Source: Plasmodium coatneyi
Taxonomy: Eukaryota; Apicomplexa; Aconoidasida; Haemosporida; Plasmodiidae
Direction: 5' to 3'
NCBI RefSeq assembly: GCF_001680005.1
Contig: NC_033563.1
Location: 1-64,000 of the forward strand
Length of the DNA stretch: 64,000 nucleotides
Shown here: piece after piece, positions 1 to 11,533 of the stretch
Layout: each line of letters opens with the position of its first letter
How positions within the stretch are numbered: position 1 is the first letter of the stretch
Made by a program: the position numbers and the translations under genes
The notes under the pieces: model-generated
The model's database searches: none
What the model was told of the DNA's origin: nothing
What the model saw: only the letters and a program-made list of their open reading frames with translations

Positions 1-215
1 ACCCTAAACCCTGAACCAACCCTAAACCCTAAACCCTGAACCCTAAACCCTAAACCCTGAACCCTAAACCCCCTGAACCCTAAACCCTAAACCCTGAACC
101 CTAAACCCTGAACCCTGAACCCTAAACCCTGAACCCTAAACCCTAAACCCTAAACCCTGAACCCTGAACCCTAAACCCTGAACCCTAAACCCTAAACCCT
201 AAACCCTAAACCCTG
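1..215. repeat. Telomere repeat array
   Basis: Tandem CCCTAAA and CCCTGAA heptamers, with a few irregular units near 14-20 and 70, run from base 1 and end at a CCCTGTCGCCC boundary. The C-rich strand is the plus strand, so the chromosome end lies to the left. The mix of TTTAGGG and TTCAGGG units is the normal telomere pattern of Plasmodium. Confidence 0.98.
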
Positions 216-612
216 TCGCCCTTCGTTCCGTTCTTTTTTTTGTAACATGCAAAAGAATATAAATTACTTTGTACATATATATATATATACAGGACAATTT
301 TTTTTGCTCCCCTTTCTGTGTGGATTATTGTGCCCCAAAAATAATGATGAATGATGATGCATGATGATGATGATGTTCTACATGCATAACGGATGATGCA
401 TAATGAATGATGGATGATGAATGATGCATGGTGCTTCCCCCCTTCTTCATGAATGATATATGTTTAGGTGAAACACATAAAATACGGAATATAGAAGAAC
501 CTATAATTTTTATGTAAGATCATTTGGAATGTTCACAATACATGAACATATACATATATACATAAAGCAAAAAAAAAGAGAGAAGGACGAAGGAATGTTA
601 ACCTTTTTTTAC
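216..612. other. Telomere-proximal noncoding DNA
   Basis: No gene seen. It contains a (TA)n run near 277-289 and a block of ATGATGATGC/GATGATGA-type short repeats at about 340-432. The large telomere-associated repeat blocks seen in some Plasmodium species are absent; the first variant gene begins within 0.4 kb of the telomere. Confidence 0.6.
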
Positions 613-2883
613 CTACGGATGATAACGTATATTTTTGTGATGGTGATGATGACCTGGTACATCTTCTCTTTTGTTTTGTCTATTATTATTACTTGTTCTT
701 CTGGGTGGTGGTCTGCTATATATAGTAGAATTATTCCCTTCTGTCATAGAATCTGTTGTTGTTAAATGGGATGAAGAACTTCCTATTGTGCCATACTCTG
801 TAGAAGAATTGTCGTCGTCGCGAAAGTGATGATGTCGCATTGTTGCTGCTGTTGCTGTTGTTGTTCTTTTTTTTCTTCTTCCCTTAGAGAAGACTCCATG
901 TATCCACGGAGGTAGGAGATTGTACTAATAAAGGAAAGGAGAAGGTGAAAGGAAGGAAAGGAAAAGAGGAGGGAAGGAAAATAGAATCATATGCATATAC
1001 ATATATACACATACATATATACATATGTATATGTACCTATATATATATATATATATATGTAGGTATATATATGTAGGTACATATTATAAATATTACCTTA
1101 TATAAAAAGAAGGAGACCAATGCAGCTCCTAGTGTGGTGCTGCCCAATGTACCAGATATGGCGGGTACAGCAGCGGGGACTGTACTATAGGATTGGAGGG
1201 AACTTGTTTGGACTTCGGAGTCCGAACTACTTCCTTCCTGTGTGCATACTCCTTCATTTTCCAATTTACACTGCAAATTTAATTCATTCTCACTCTCATA
1301 ATCCGGAAACCATTCCTTAAATTTAGTACACCATTCAGTTCCACTATTTTTCCCATCTCCCGGCGTACATTGAGCACGTACAGTTTGGTAGGCACATTTT
1401 ACTTTGTGTAGGTAATCTTTATGTTCCTGAGGACAAGGATTATTCGGCCCCGTACCTGTTATTTTTTCTTGTATAGTGTTCTTATCCTGGTGGTAATCGA
1501 ATAGTATTTTCATTTGGGTGAAAATTTCTTTGCTAATCTTAGGGTACATATCATTGCAGTCCTTATTAATTTCAGACCCTTTCAACTTATCATAGGTCAC
1601 TTTCATAACGTCCGAAAACTTAGTAGGATTAATTAGTCCGCTCAATAATGTATTCCCTATGGAGAAATATAAATAATTACAACGTTCCTTAGCAGGCAAT
1701 TTGTCCTCCTCCATTTTAGGTGCATGACACCAGGCATCTATAATTTGATACTCGTAACTCCCTGAGACATTATAACTATGTAATATATTTCCTAATTCGC
1801 TCCTCGCTTGTGCCGCGTTTGTCCCAGTATTATCGGTACACTTCTCCTCCTCGGCCTGCTCTAAGAGGCAGTATACCTTCTGTGAGGGTAGTTCTTTCTT
1901 TTGGCATTCCTCCTATAATGGTAAATAAGGAGGAATATATTAATACACTGTACGTATTCCCTACTTGTTCATTAGACATATTATGGATAAAGTGTTATAT
2001 GTGCAGATAATGTATATAATTGTCTATTCTGCATAGGGAAGAAGGGGAACCAGAAAAAGAAGAATAGGAGGAAAAAGGAGCGCAGAGGAACTGTGATTCC
2101 TTTCCCTTCCCCCACCCCTTTTTTTTACCGTTTTTGGAGGTCTTGGTAGTGGTGCTGGAGTACATGTTAATTTTGGTAGTGGCTCGGTACTACAGTTGCT
2201 GTGGTCCTTCCTAAATTCTCTACAATATTCAATCTCATCACTCGTACAAATAGCACATGACCATGAATATCCAACCTGAGCACTCGCACCATCTGTGATG
2301 TACTGTAAACCACTGATATATTCTTTACACTCATGCTTCTCCTTTAAAGCTTTAATGTTATAGTTGTAATCAAAGAGATGTTTAGCTGCTTCGAAGAAAT
2401 TATGAGCACTCCCTGGGTATATGTTAGTGCACTCCCTTTTTTGGCTTGTACCCTTCCAAGGGAATGTCAGCAGTGCTGTGTAAATTTCTTCCATGGTATC
2501 CCCAAAATTTGGATTGTACGTCCTCAATTTGTCCTTTATTTTGTGACCAATCCAAAAGTATAAAAAATAACAGGGCTTATAGTAGGGAGAACTGTCCGTG
2601 CTCACTCTACATGCGTTATAATAATTTCTTACTATTTTCCCGGCCAAGTTGTGATCAGTGTTCGTCCACGTCGCTAATGCGCTCTTTACACTTTCTACTA
2701 CTGCCCCCGTACAGTATTGCTCCTTCTGATAGGCTCTGTCCATACAGTCATTCCTGTCCAACTCATTGTACTTCTGTTCTGAGGGTAACGTAATTGTACC
2801 TGGGCCCTACAAACATGGAGTTGACGAAGGAAGTATAATATGTATTTTTTACTTTTTAATTTATTATCATGTGCATAAAGTGT

Positions 2884-2914
<31 letters not shown>

Positions 2915-2994
2915 ATGAACTGTAAAAGGAGAATCATTTCCTTATGTTGATCCCTTTCCTTACACCTCCCCCGTATACTTACATAACCTGTCAT
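613..2994 (-). CDS. KIR protein, two-ectodomain form
   Basis: Variant surface protein of the KIR/pir superfamily, expected at the infected erythrocyte. Exons in order of transcription: 2983-2994 (MTGY, tentative; donor GTAAGT), 2129-2806, 1097-1912, 613-924, all joined in phase 0, about 605 residues. The first ectodomain has the family core CYFLYFWIG, then CTNIYPG and HLFDYNYN, and ends in a proline linker (APLPRPPKT). The second repeats the core (CNYLYFSIG, CNDMYPK, ILFDYHQD) and ends in a hydrophobic segment closing with FFLYK. The tail starts YNLLPPW, is rich in Asn, Arg and Ser, and ends NIRYHP. Reading 2129-2806 and 1097-1912 as separate genes is the alternative, but the first would lack an anchor and the second a first exon. 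Confidence 0.75.
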
Positions 2995-4758
2995 TGTTCC
3001 GATATTGGTACTATTCTTCTTCCTTTGTATATTATGAATATATTTTATGTTAAGAGCTTTATTCATACATATATGTATACATGGGGAGCGCATGAACAAT
3101 ATTTTTTCCTTCATGAACAGAAAAAATTTCAGCTTATGGTATTATTTTAATTTATGTTTTACTATTATTCAAAAGGGGAGTTATATAAATTTTCTGCTAA
3201 TATACATATATTGCATATACTTCATACGTACAGAACATACTTTCTCTCCTTCTATACACATGTGCACATTGTACTCAATTATTCAATATGGAGTATATGA
3301 ATTTATAAGATAAGTAGGGGAAGGAATAGACCAAAAAAAAAAAAAAAAGGGGTGGGGAGGGCTGAATTTTCTCCATGAATGAACATTTCAGCATGCACTA
3401 CTATTAATTTAATGCTTTACTGTTATTAAAGTATGTTATTAAAAAAAATATTTGTTAACGTGAACAGTATACAGTTTATATGTACAAGGTGTTCTTTTCT
3501 TCTTTTTTATATGTGTACATTGTATTCATATTTTTAATAAGTAATATACATTTATAAAATGAATGTAAAGAAGGGAATGAAAAGTGGTGGGAGAAAATTT
3601 GAATATAAGGGAGTTAGAATATATTATACAAAGGTGTGGAAGGGGCGGGGGCAGATTATATACACTGTACTAATATTCCTTAACGTACTTCACTCCACCC
3701 TTCTTTTTTTTTTTTTTTCGGTTCTTATGACTTAATATTAGTACTTCCTTATTTTTCACATCCCACTCCCCTTCCACGTGTTCATCGTGTTAGTAAATAT
3801 GTATGATCATAAATAATACATAGAGAATGAGTGTACAGTTCAATCTGCTCCTTGTATGTATACTTCCTTCCTTCTTTTTTAACAATGTGTGAACTACTCA
3901 ATTAAAATATAAGAAATATATAACGTGGGAAGGAGTAAATAGAGTAGCATTCATAATATGATCGGGCAATATATACCATGTTATAATTGTACTATTTAAA
4001 AAATTATTCTCACTTTTATTGCACAGTAATTATAATACCGTGCAGAATATGATATATGTAGAAGCACACAATTCTTATATATGTGATATGAACCTTACTA
4101 TATAGTCCATGCCCAGTAATTATGCACCCAGTGCTAGTCCACATATACAATGCGTTACGCTGCCCCTCCTTCCAATTATGAATTATAGGCTAATATATTA
4201 TAAAAGTGCAACAACCCTCCCCCTTTAGGCTTAAGGCAAATTATGCATGGAGTACCCTTATTGTTGTCCCTTCTATATATACGTTTTAGTAATCGCCCCT
4301 TCTGAATACTGCATACACTTGTATACCGCAAAAAAAAATATGCATAACACATTTATTAACAGCTATCCATACATTCAAGAACAGAATAGTGGTCAAAAAT
4401 TTAATGTTCCTATTGCTTTATGATTGAACTCGGCCTCGATATGAACTATTGAACACCGTACTAGCCTACACTGCTGGTACCTGAAGGAGCACTCCTATAC
4501 ACCTGGAACAGCCTGATTAGCAGTTATTGGAGTTGTAGCAGTTGTTGTTTGTTGTAGCAGTTTGTGATAAAGCAGTTATGTGGTTAGTATTTTTATGCAT
4601 ATATGTAATATTTTCTCCCTTCTTTCCTTTATTTCTGTATAACCCCGTGGGGAATGTACACAGAAGCATTATAACTTCATGAAGTTGCAGAAACAACCGG
4701 TAAACCTTATATTTAGCGTTCCATGCGGCCATGTTTACATACTACATACGATGGTGTA
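2995..4758. other. Intergenic, no gene seen
   Basis: AT-rich spacer with poly(A) near 3334-3349, poly(T) near 3705-3718 and (TA)n tracts. Open frames here are short and lack KIR, SICAvar or signal-peptide features. It presumably holds the promoter of the upstream minus-strand gene and the 3' region of the next one. Confidence 0.5.
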
Positions 4759-6111
4759 TTACATACGATAATAAGCTACATTATTTCTATTGTGCCCATT
4801 TCTATTGTTGTTGTTTTCTCTGCTGCTCCTTCCTACACGTGGTGATCCCTCATTATAGATGGTAGATCCATCTGTTGTGGAACCAATAGTTGAACCGTTC
4901 TCTGTTGAGGTGTATTCCGTAAGCATATCGAAGTTGCCTTGGATGGTGGATCTTCTACTTCTATTACTTCTTCTGCTGCTTCCTCCATTTCCAGAAAAAT
5001 GGTTAGCAAACCAAGAAGGTAAAAGATTATACTGAATGAAGAGGAAAGAGTAGAAATATGTACTCATATATATATACATATATCGATGTATATATGTGTA
5101 CATATATAGATGTATATATATTTTTCAAATACATAGTGCTTTTCGTGGTAATTTTATGTACTTACTTTGTATAAAAGGAAAGTGATGAAGGTGCCAATTC
5201 CCATCAAGGGCAATATAGTGGACACGGCAGCACTGGTGGTAGTAATGGTATTGCTGTTGTTTCCGGTGGAAGAGGTTATACTCCTTCCTTCAGGCACGGA
5301 GGCAGTTCCTGCTCCACATTTCAGTTCATCCAGTTTCGTCTTATCACAGTAATTGTTCCTTTGTCCATCACTTTCCCCATTTTGCCCGTTGAACCAAGTA
5401 CAATATTGATCCTTCGAATTTGGTCCCCTATTTGGTTTGCAATCATTCTCCACAGTTTGGCATGCTGCTTTAACTTTATCCAGGTAACCTGTACACTCAG
5501 CAGTGCATCGTGAATCAATACTCTTTAACAGTGGTTGTAACTTGTCGTAGTCGTGGTAGTAGTCAAAGACAAGTTTTCTTTTTTGGAAGAGTTCCTTGTC
5601 AATATTCTTATTGTAGTTATAGTCGGAGCACCTTAATTCTGTCCAATTTTTTAATTTATCAAATACCTTCCCAAAAACATTTTCTAATGATGATGTAACC
5701 GTACCTTGCTTCAACAGTACATTCTCTACCCAAAAGTAGAGAAAATTACACTTTGTACTATCATCCCCGAGGAGTTCATTCTGTGAGGATAAACAACAAG
5801 CACCATTCACAATTGTATTAGCACACGCTTCGTCAACTTCAGAGATTCCCTTTAACTCGGTCTCCACATTTCCCTTAGCCCTACTCTCGCATTTACAGGA
5901 TGTACCACCACCATCGAATTTATCATAGTAATTCGCCCTTGAGTTTAACGTTTTCAACTGATCCTCCTACAGGGACAATTAGCACAATATACACATTTAT
6001 ATATGCACATGTTCCTTCATTATACCATACATAAAATAGAATGCGCAAACTATTTAACTTTTCATATTAAGCAGAAGAACATACCTGTAAAATATCTTCT
6101 ATTCGTACCAT
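4759..6111 (-). CDS. KIR protein
   Basis: Single-ectodomain KIR antigen of about 366 residues. Exons: 6085-6111 (MVRIEDILQ, donor GTATGT), 5166-5966 and 4759-5031, all phase 0. The ectodomain opens LKTLNSRANYYDKF, then has CNFLYFWVEN, ELFQKRKLVFDYYHDYDK, a CTAECTGYL...AACQ helix pair and YCTWF. It ends in a transmembrane segment (about LPLMGIGTFITFLLYK). The cytoplasmic exon starts YNLLPSWFANHFSGNG, continues with an Arg/Ser-rich stretch and a Thr/Ser-rich acidic stretch, and ends RNNVAYYRM. The three-exon pattern (tiny first exon, ectodomain plus membrane segment, tail) is the standard pir design. Confidence 0.87.
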
Positions 6112-6967
6112 GGTTCATTTTTATTTTCTCCTTGAGAATAAACTTATATTAAAATTGTTCTTTGTACATTCACATAAAAGGAATATATAAGAATTTTACA
6201 CACTTTGTGCTTATTAGCAGTAAATTTTTTTTTTTTTTCCCTGTAACACATATTCATGAAATTTTGGAATAACGATAATGCTCTATACACATATATGTAC
6301 CAAATGATTATATGTGCACATGCATATAATTTAAGGGAACAAAAATGTAGGAACAAATATAATAGAATAGTAAAAACAAAATATAAAAAAAAAAAAAAAA
6401 AAAAGAGAAGGAATGGGGATGCTATTAAAAGAAAAAATATATATCCATAAGTTGGGGAGGCAAGCATCTCTCCCCCCCTCTCCCTGAACAGGTACAATTG
6501 ACAAGCAGTCATTTAGTGTAGGAACATTTTCCTGGCGAATCAACGCTTCTAAGGGAGTGGAATTCATTTAATAAACTACCTCAAAATTTCCCACTTCCCT
6601 CTATTGTTGTATGAGTATTGTATATAATACTACATTGTTTGTAACTCCTTTTTTCCCAACTAACATTATGTATTATTCATTTTTGGAGCTCCTATCCTTT
6701 CCATTTTTCCCTTTTTTCCATTTTTGCTATTTTAACATTTTCCCATTTTTATTCATAATAAATACAATTAAGCGGTATGCAAAAAACTTGGGAACAACTA
6801 AATATAGATGATGCATTAAAAATAGGGAATCTGAAGGTGTTAATGTATATATATATATATATATGGAAAAGAAAGGAAAGGAAAGGAAAGAGGAACATTG
6901 CACATACACTAATTATAATTTGGGACGGACATTGCATACTAATTATAATTAGTTGAAAAAGGCTTCA
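6112..6967. other. Intergenic, no gene seen
   Basis: AT-rich DNA between two minus-strand KIR genes. It includes a 20-base A run near 6385-6404, TA repeats near 6845-6863 and a GGAAA microsatellite near 6870-6890. A duplicated CATACTAATTATAATT motif lies at about 6905-6950. No supported coding region. Confidence 0.5.
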
Positions 6968-9267
6968 TTATATACGATGGTAACGTATGTTCCTTTGTTG
7001 CTGCTTTCTATGATTCACTCTTCTGTGTTGTTCATCATTATATATGGTAGAATGATCATCTGTTGATTCTGGAGTTGAACCTGTTTCTGTTGTATATAAT
7101 GAAGAGGTGTCTTCTGTTATGGTATCAAAATCATGTTTAATGGTTGATCTTTTATTTCTTGCTCTTCTCCTCCTTCCTTTAAGTTGGCTGTCGAACCAAG
7201 CAGGTAGAAGGTTATACTAAAAAATAAAAGGAAAGTAATGTAAATGGGAAGGGGTGAAAATATTAATAAGTGATATTATTCATATGTTCAGTTTCATTGT
7301 AATTTTGTACTTACCTTATATAAGAGGAAAACGATCGATGGTAATCCTATTAATGTAGCGGCGGAAGAAACAACAGTAGGAATGGTGGTGTTCGTTTCAG
7401 AGGGGGAGCTACCAGATGTTGCTGCATGGTCCGGTGTAGTTACTACCTTACATTTCAAATTGTCCACTTCACTAAATTTTTCCCCACCTTGGTCCAATTT
7501 GTCCCCCAGCTCTTTGCACAAATTATATTGTGCCTGCAGCTGGTCGTAGCGTGTTTGCATCTTTGTATAAGCTTTTTTTATTTGTTGGAGGTAATTAGAA
7601 TATTTTGCAGTACAGTGGCGGGTCGATGAACCACCACCATTATTTATTTGTTCCTTTATTTTTGTGCTGTCCTTGAGGTATTCAAATAGCAATTTTCTTT
7701 GTGCAAAAAATTTACTGTGCTTTCCATTATTGCATGTAAAAGAGCAACCATGATCACTTTCACTGCTCCCCATAGCGCTCCTTATTTTTTCCATAGCAGA
7801 ATTGAATGATGTTTTATTACCCTGAAGTTCCTTCCATAACATATTCCCCACCCAAAAGTAGAAAAAATCACAATACTTTTTATTGGACGATTCGACCTCC
7901 CCCTTCATTTTTTGCACATAACATAGGCCCTTTATAATTTTGCCTTCATGTTTTTTAATATGATCCTCTGTGTCCCATTTATGCTTTATTTGATTTGGCC
8001 ATGACCAGCCTTCGTCACAGTGATTCGAATCCTCACTGAATTTACTGTAGAAATCTGTATATGATGGTAATCCCTTTAAATTTTTCACCTACAAAATATG
8101 AAAAGGTAATTAACAAAGTGTGCGCAAAACATGTACATATATGTGTGTACATATGGTTGCATGCATTTCTGCATTTGTATATACATTCTATATATGTACA
8201 TATTTGTGCATTTATATACATTCATTTTATATATGTGCATGTAGAGCACTTTTTTTGTGCATATGCACACTTTTTATATGCGTAGCTGCATATCTATTCT
8301 GAGTAAGTGAACATACACCTAATGTTCCTTCCGGCAAGCTGTCTTCATCCCCTTCCTCCTCAGACAGTTCGCTGATGTCGAGGTAGTCGCTTCCGTCCTC
8401 GACGTCTTGTTCGTCGGTGTCGTCGTCAGATTGATCTTCCTCCTCCACTTTAGACATTGCTGCACATGCTAATGTTGATAGCTCCTGCGGTTCCCATTTA
8501 CTATTTTTCCAGTATTTTCCCCTAAATTTTTCACAATATAGACTACTGTCCTTAGCATCACACTTTTCCTTCAGTTGGTTATATGCGATTTTAGCATCCT
8601 GAAGACATTTGTTACATTTCGTGCTGTCAGAATATGTATAATTCCCTGCTGATTGCTTTGTTAGTATTTCATAGTTATAGTAATAATCAAATAGTTGTTT
8701 AGCCCATTTGAAGTAGGCTTCAATAATATTTGGGTATAAATTGGTGCATCCATTTTCACATTCTTCTTTCTTCAAATGTTTGTATGCTGCCTTCATGGCA
8801 TTCGCAAAGTCCTCACTATCAGGTTTCTTCGCTATTATTTCAGTACCTAACCAATAATAAAAGAATTCACACGGGTTATATTCCGGCGGGCTGCCTTCAC
8901 CCTTCTGTTTACAAGCGTAATACCACTTTTGTACAATTTCTTCGGCAAAGTTCTCATCATTAATTTGGAGTGCTTTTAATGCTGTATTCACATTTCCCGC
9001 AAGTGCTGCGTCACACCCTTCCCCATCAGTCCTTCCTAGACATGCACTCGGTTGCTCAAATGGAGCGTACATTAACTCTGAAGGCAACTTATCTGTACTT
9101 GCTACCTGGAAGTATAATTAATGACAAATAAAAAAACATATAAGTAGATATGCTCATTTTCTTCCATATTCTTTTACTGCATTTACAAAGGAAATACTGA
9201 ATGCATAATAATATACACATTCCTTAATTTTGAATAGAAGAAAACAAACCCCCCTTGCTGGTGCCAT
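6968..9267 (-). CDS. KIR protein, two-ectodomain form
   Basis: About 609 residues. Exons: 9250-9267 (MAPARG, donor GTTTGT), 8317-9105, 7315-8088, 6968-7216; all phase 0. First ectodomain: LPSELMYAPF, CEFFYYWLG, CTNLYPNI, AKQLFDYYYNYE, then a strongly acidic tail of Asp/Glu/Ser (about 45 residues) before the donor GTATGT. Second ectodomain: LPSYTDFYSKF, CDFFYFWVGNMLWK, FFAQRKLLFEYLKD, then a membrane segment ending VFLLYK. The tail (YNLLPAWFDSQLKGRRRR...) contains no methionine, so simple ORF scans miss it; it ends NIRYHRI. The first ectodomain is a close paralogue of the one at 21077-21802. Confidence 0.8.
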
Positions 9268-9424
9268 TTTTTCTCCTCTAATGGTATATTCTTCTTCGTA
9301 GTTATATATAATATACTTTTGTGTTAAGGAGAAAAAATTGTTCATTATGTATTCCTTTTTAAAGCAATTATTCCTTCTAAAAGAAATTATTCCTTCTTAA
9401 TGAAGTTATTCTTTTTGAACCAAT

Positions 9425-9569
9425 TTATTATAGAATGCACATTTATTATTCAATGCGCATTTATTATGGAATACACATTTATTATTCAATGCGCATTTAT
9501 TATGGAATACACATTTATTATAGAATGCACATTTATTATAGAATGCACATTTATTATAGAATGCACATT
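9425..9569. repeat. 18-bp minisatellite
   Basis: About eight units of an 18-bp repeat, CACATTTATTATAGAATG with variants (ATTCAATGCG, ATGGAATACA). It lies 5' of the two-ectodomain KIR gene at 6968-9267. A related array lies in the same place 5' of the paralogous gene at 19551-21956. Confidence 0.9.
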
Positions 9570-9747
9570 ATTTTTATTATACCAAAATTATCACTTGCAT
9601 GTAATGAAAGTAAAAATAGGGAACAAATGTATTCTAATAAAAAAAAGGAAGAAGGTCGGGGTTGCTTATATAATATAGAGCAAACTGCACCTATATATAT
9701 AAAAGTGTGTGTCATTTTTATAATGTGCTTATTAAGTAGAAAGGGAA

Positions 9748-9992
9748 GAAAGAAAATATAATTAATATAAAAAGAAAGAAGGAATAGGAAGGAATAAGTA
9801 GGAAAGAAGGAAAGGAAGGAACGAAGGAATGAGGAAAGGAGGGTCTAAGAAAGAAGGAAAGAAGGAAGGAAAGAAGGAATAAGAAGGAAAGTAGGAAAGG
9901 AAGGAATAAGGAAGGAAAGAAGAAATAAAAGGAATAAGGAAGGAAAAAAGGAATATGAAGGAAGGAAAGGAAGGGGTAAAAGAAGGAAGAAT
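9748..9992. repeat. Polypurine tract (GGAA/AAGG)
   Basis: About 245 bases almost wholly of A and G on the plus strand, built of GGAAGGAA, AAGAAGG and GGAATAAG units. It lies just 3' of the KIR gene at 10067-11533. Confidence 0.9.
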
Positions 9993-10066
9993 GGTCATTT
10001 TTGCTTCTTACATTGGTATGAACTGTGCTCACCTATTTATGTTCCCTTCTTCCCTTCCTTCAGGCG

Positions 10067-11533
10067 TTACAGGTTTTGATAACCTATATTCCGGCGACTC
10101 GGTGTATTTGATCCTGCTCCTCTGGTAGACGGTCTTGTAGAAGGTCTTCTGTAATCTGGTGAGCGTACCGTGGAACTTTCTGCTGCCGAATTACTTATTG
10201 TGGAACCTTCAGTTGCTGAATCATATGTTGAGCTCCTTTCTGTGAGTGTATCAAAGGTGCTCCGTTCGGTAGATCTTTTTCCTCTTCTTCTTCCATTTCC
10301 AGAAGAGTGGTTACCAAACCAAGAAGACCATGGTTTATACTGAAGGGAAGGGGTGGAAGGAAGATTGTGTTAGGGGTGGTAGTGGTGAAAGGAAGGTTGG
10401 TAGGTGGGTTGGTAGGTGGGTTGGTAGGAGGAAATACTGTTATTTATATTATATCACTTTTAATTGTGTAGTGATAATTGTATTTAATACCTTATATAGT
10501 GCGTAAGGAACTACCGTTAATCCTAAGGTGCCAAGTATAGAGGAGGCGGTTGCTTTGGTGATGGCGGAACGTATCTTTTCTTCGAGAAGTTGTGTATTTA
10601 AATTCTGGACATGACATGCCGGTTCTTCCTCTTCTACTGGTTGCACCTCACGTTCTGATTTACACATTAACAATGATAGCGAATTCGTACAGTAAACACT
10701 GTTATTTTGGTAGAAACCAGTACAATATTCATCATCCTTATGTAGCCCTCCTGGTGCTTTGCAATCTTCCGTCACAGCAGTACATGCTGTATGTATACTG
10801 GCCTTATACTTCTCCCAATTTGTTTTACAATCGCTAAAATCCATATCTAAGTAATCTTTTAGAGCATTATAATTTTGGATAAAGTCAAAGAATTCTTTCC
10901 TACTCACGAAGTTTTTTCCGTCCAGGTTTTCAGAACAAGGAATTTCACATTCCTTACCTCCATTATCTCCTTCACTTTTACATTTAGTATTTATAAATTC
11001 ACAAACCTCCTTCAGGCAGCTGGGGAATTGGTCCCTCTTCTCTGTTCCATTCAGACTTTTCCACATCAGATCTCCTACCCAATAATATAAAAAATACCAA
11101 CGGTCCTTGTAGTGTGGATATTGTTTGTATGGTTTCATGTTGGATACAAAACAGAAAGCCTTTTCAATTTGATCAGTGTTAATTGCATTTGCACTTTCAC
11201 CATTACAGCATGAAGCCAGTTTGCTCGTTATACCGTTTCCGCTGTCATCTTCACAGTCGCTGGTGACTCTGTTTTCCTTAAATGGACCATAGAAATATAC
11301 ATGTGCAGGTAAACTCTTTTCATCCAGTGGCTGCAAATATATATAATTGTTGGCAGAAGGAAAGAAAATATGTAATTACACGTTTTCTATGTCTTCCCTG
11401 CGATTCTACTATATTGCGCATTGAAGTTTGCCGTACTATGTACATTATATATATATATATATAAACATCCTAAACAACCAAGAAGCAAGTTGAAATTTTT
11501 TTTTCTTCCGCTTACGTTTGTTGATGCTGCCAT
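10067..11533 (-). CDS. KIR protein
   Basis: About 376 residues. Exons: 11516-11533 (MAASTN, donor GTAAGC), 10491-11330, 10067-10339. Ectodomain: PLDEKSLPAHVYFYGPF, then WYFLYYWVGDLMWK, KNFVSRKEFFDFIQNYN, CTAVTEDC and YCTGFYQ. The stalk is Glu-rich with an amphipathic helix (LNTQLLEEKIRSAI), and the membrane segment ends VVPYALYK. The tail begins YKPWSSWFGNHSSGNG and ends NIGYQNL. It shares tail type and a G-rich minisatellite in intron 2 (about 10340-10440) with the KIR genes at 22827, 38428 and 55782, so these four form a subgroup. Confidence 0.85.

Larger units (their letters stand above)
9268..10066. other. Intergenic with two repeat arrays
   Basis: Contains an 18-bp minisatellite (9425-9569) and a long purine tract (9748-9992), listed separately. 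No gene is supported; frames through these repeats give only low-complexity shadows. Confidence 0.6.

Noticed and set aside
1810..2010. Separate short first exon (MSNEQ, 1965-1979) for the KIR exon at 1097-1912
   Set aside because: It would need a 52-base intron and would sit inside the 3' end of the upstream domain; reading through as a two-domain gene is consistent with three sister loci.
4517..4732. Minus-strand 71-codon frame starting MAAWNAKYKVY
   Set aside because: No family motif, no splice partner, ends in Asn-repeat sequence.
9425..9569. Regular short repeats suggestive of a CRISPR array
   Set aside because: Units are head-to-tail 18-mers with no spacers, in a eukaryotic genome.
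9718..10032. Minus-strand frame rich in Phe, Pro and Ser
   Set aside because: Pure translation of a polypyrimidine tract; low complexity only.
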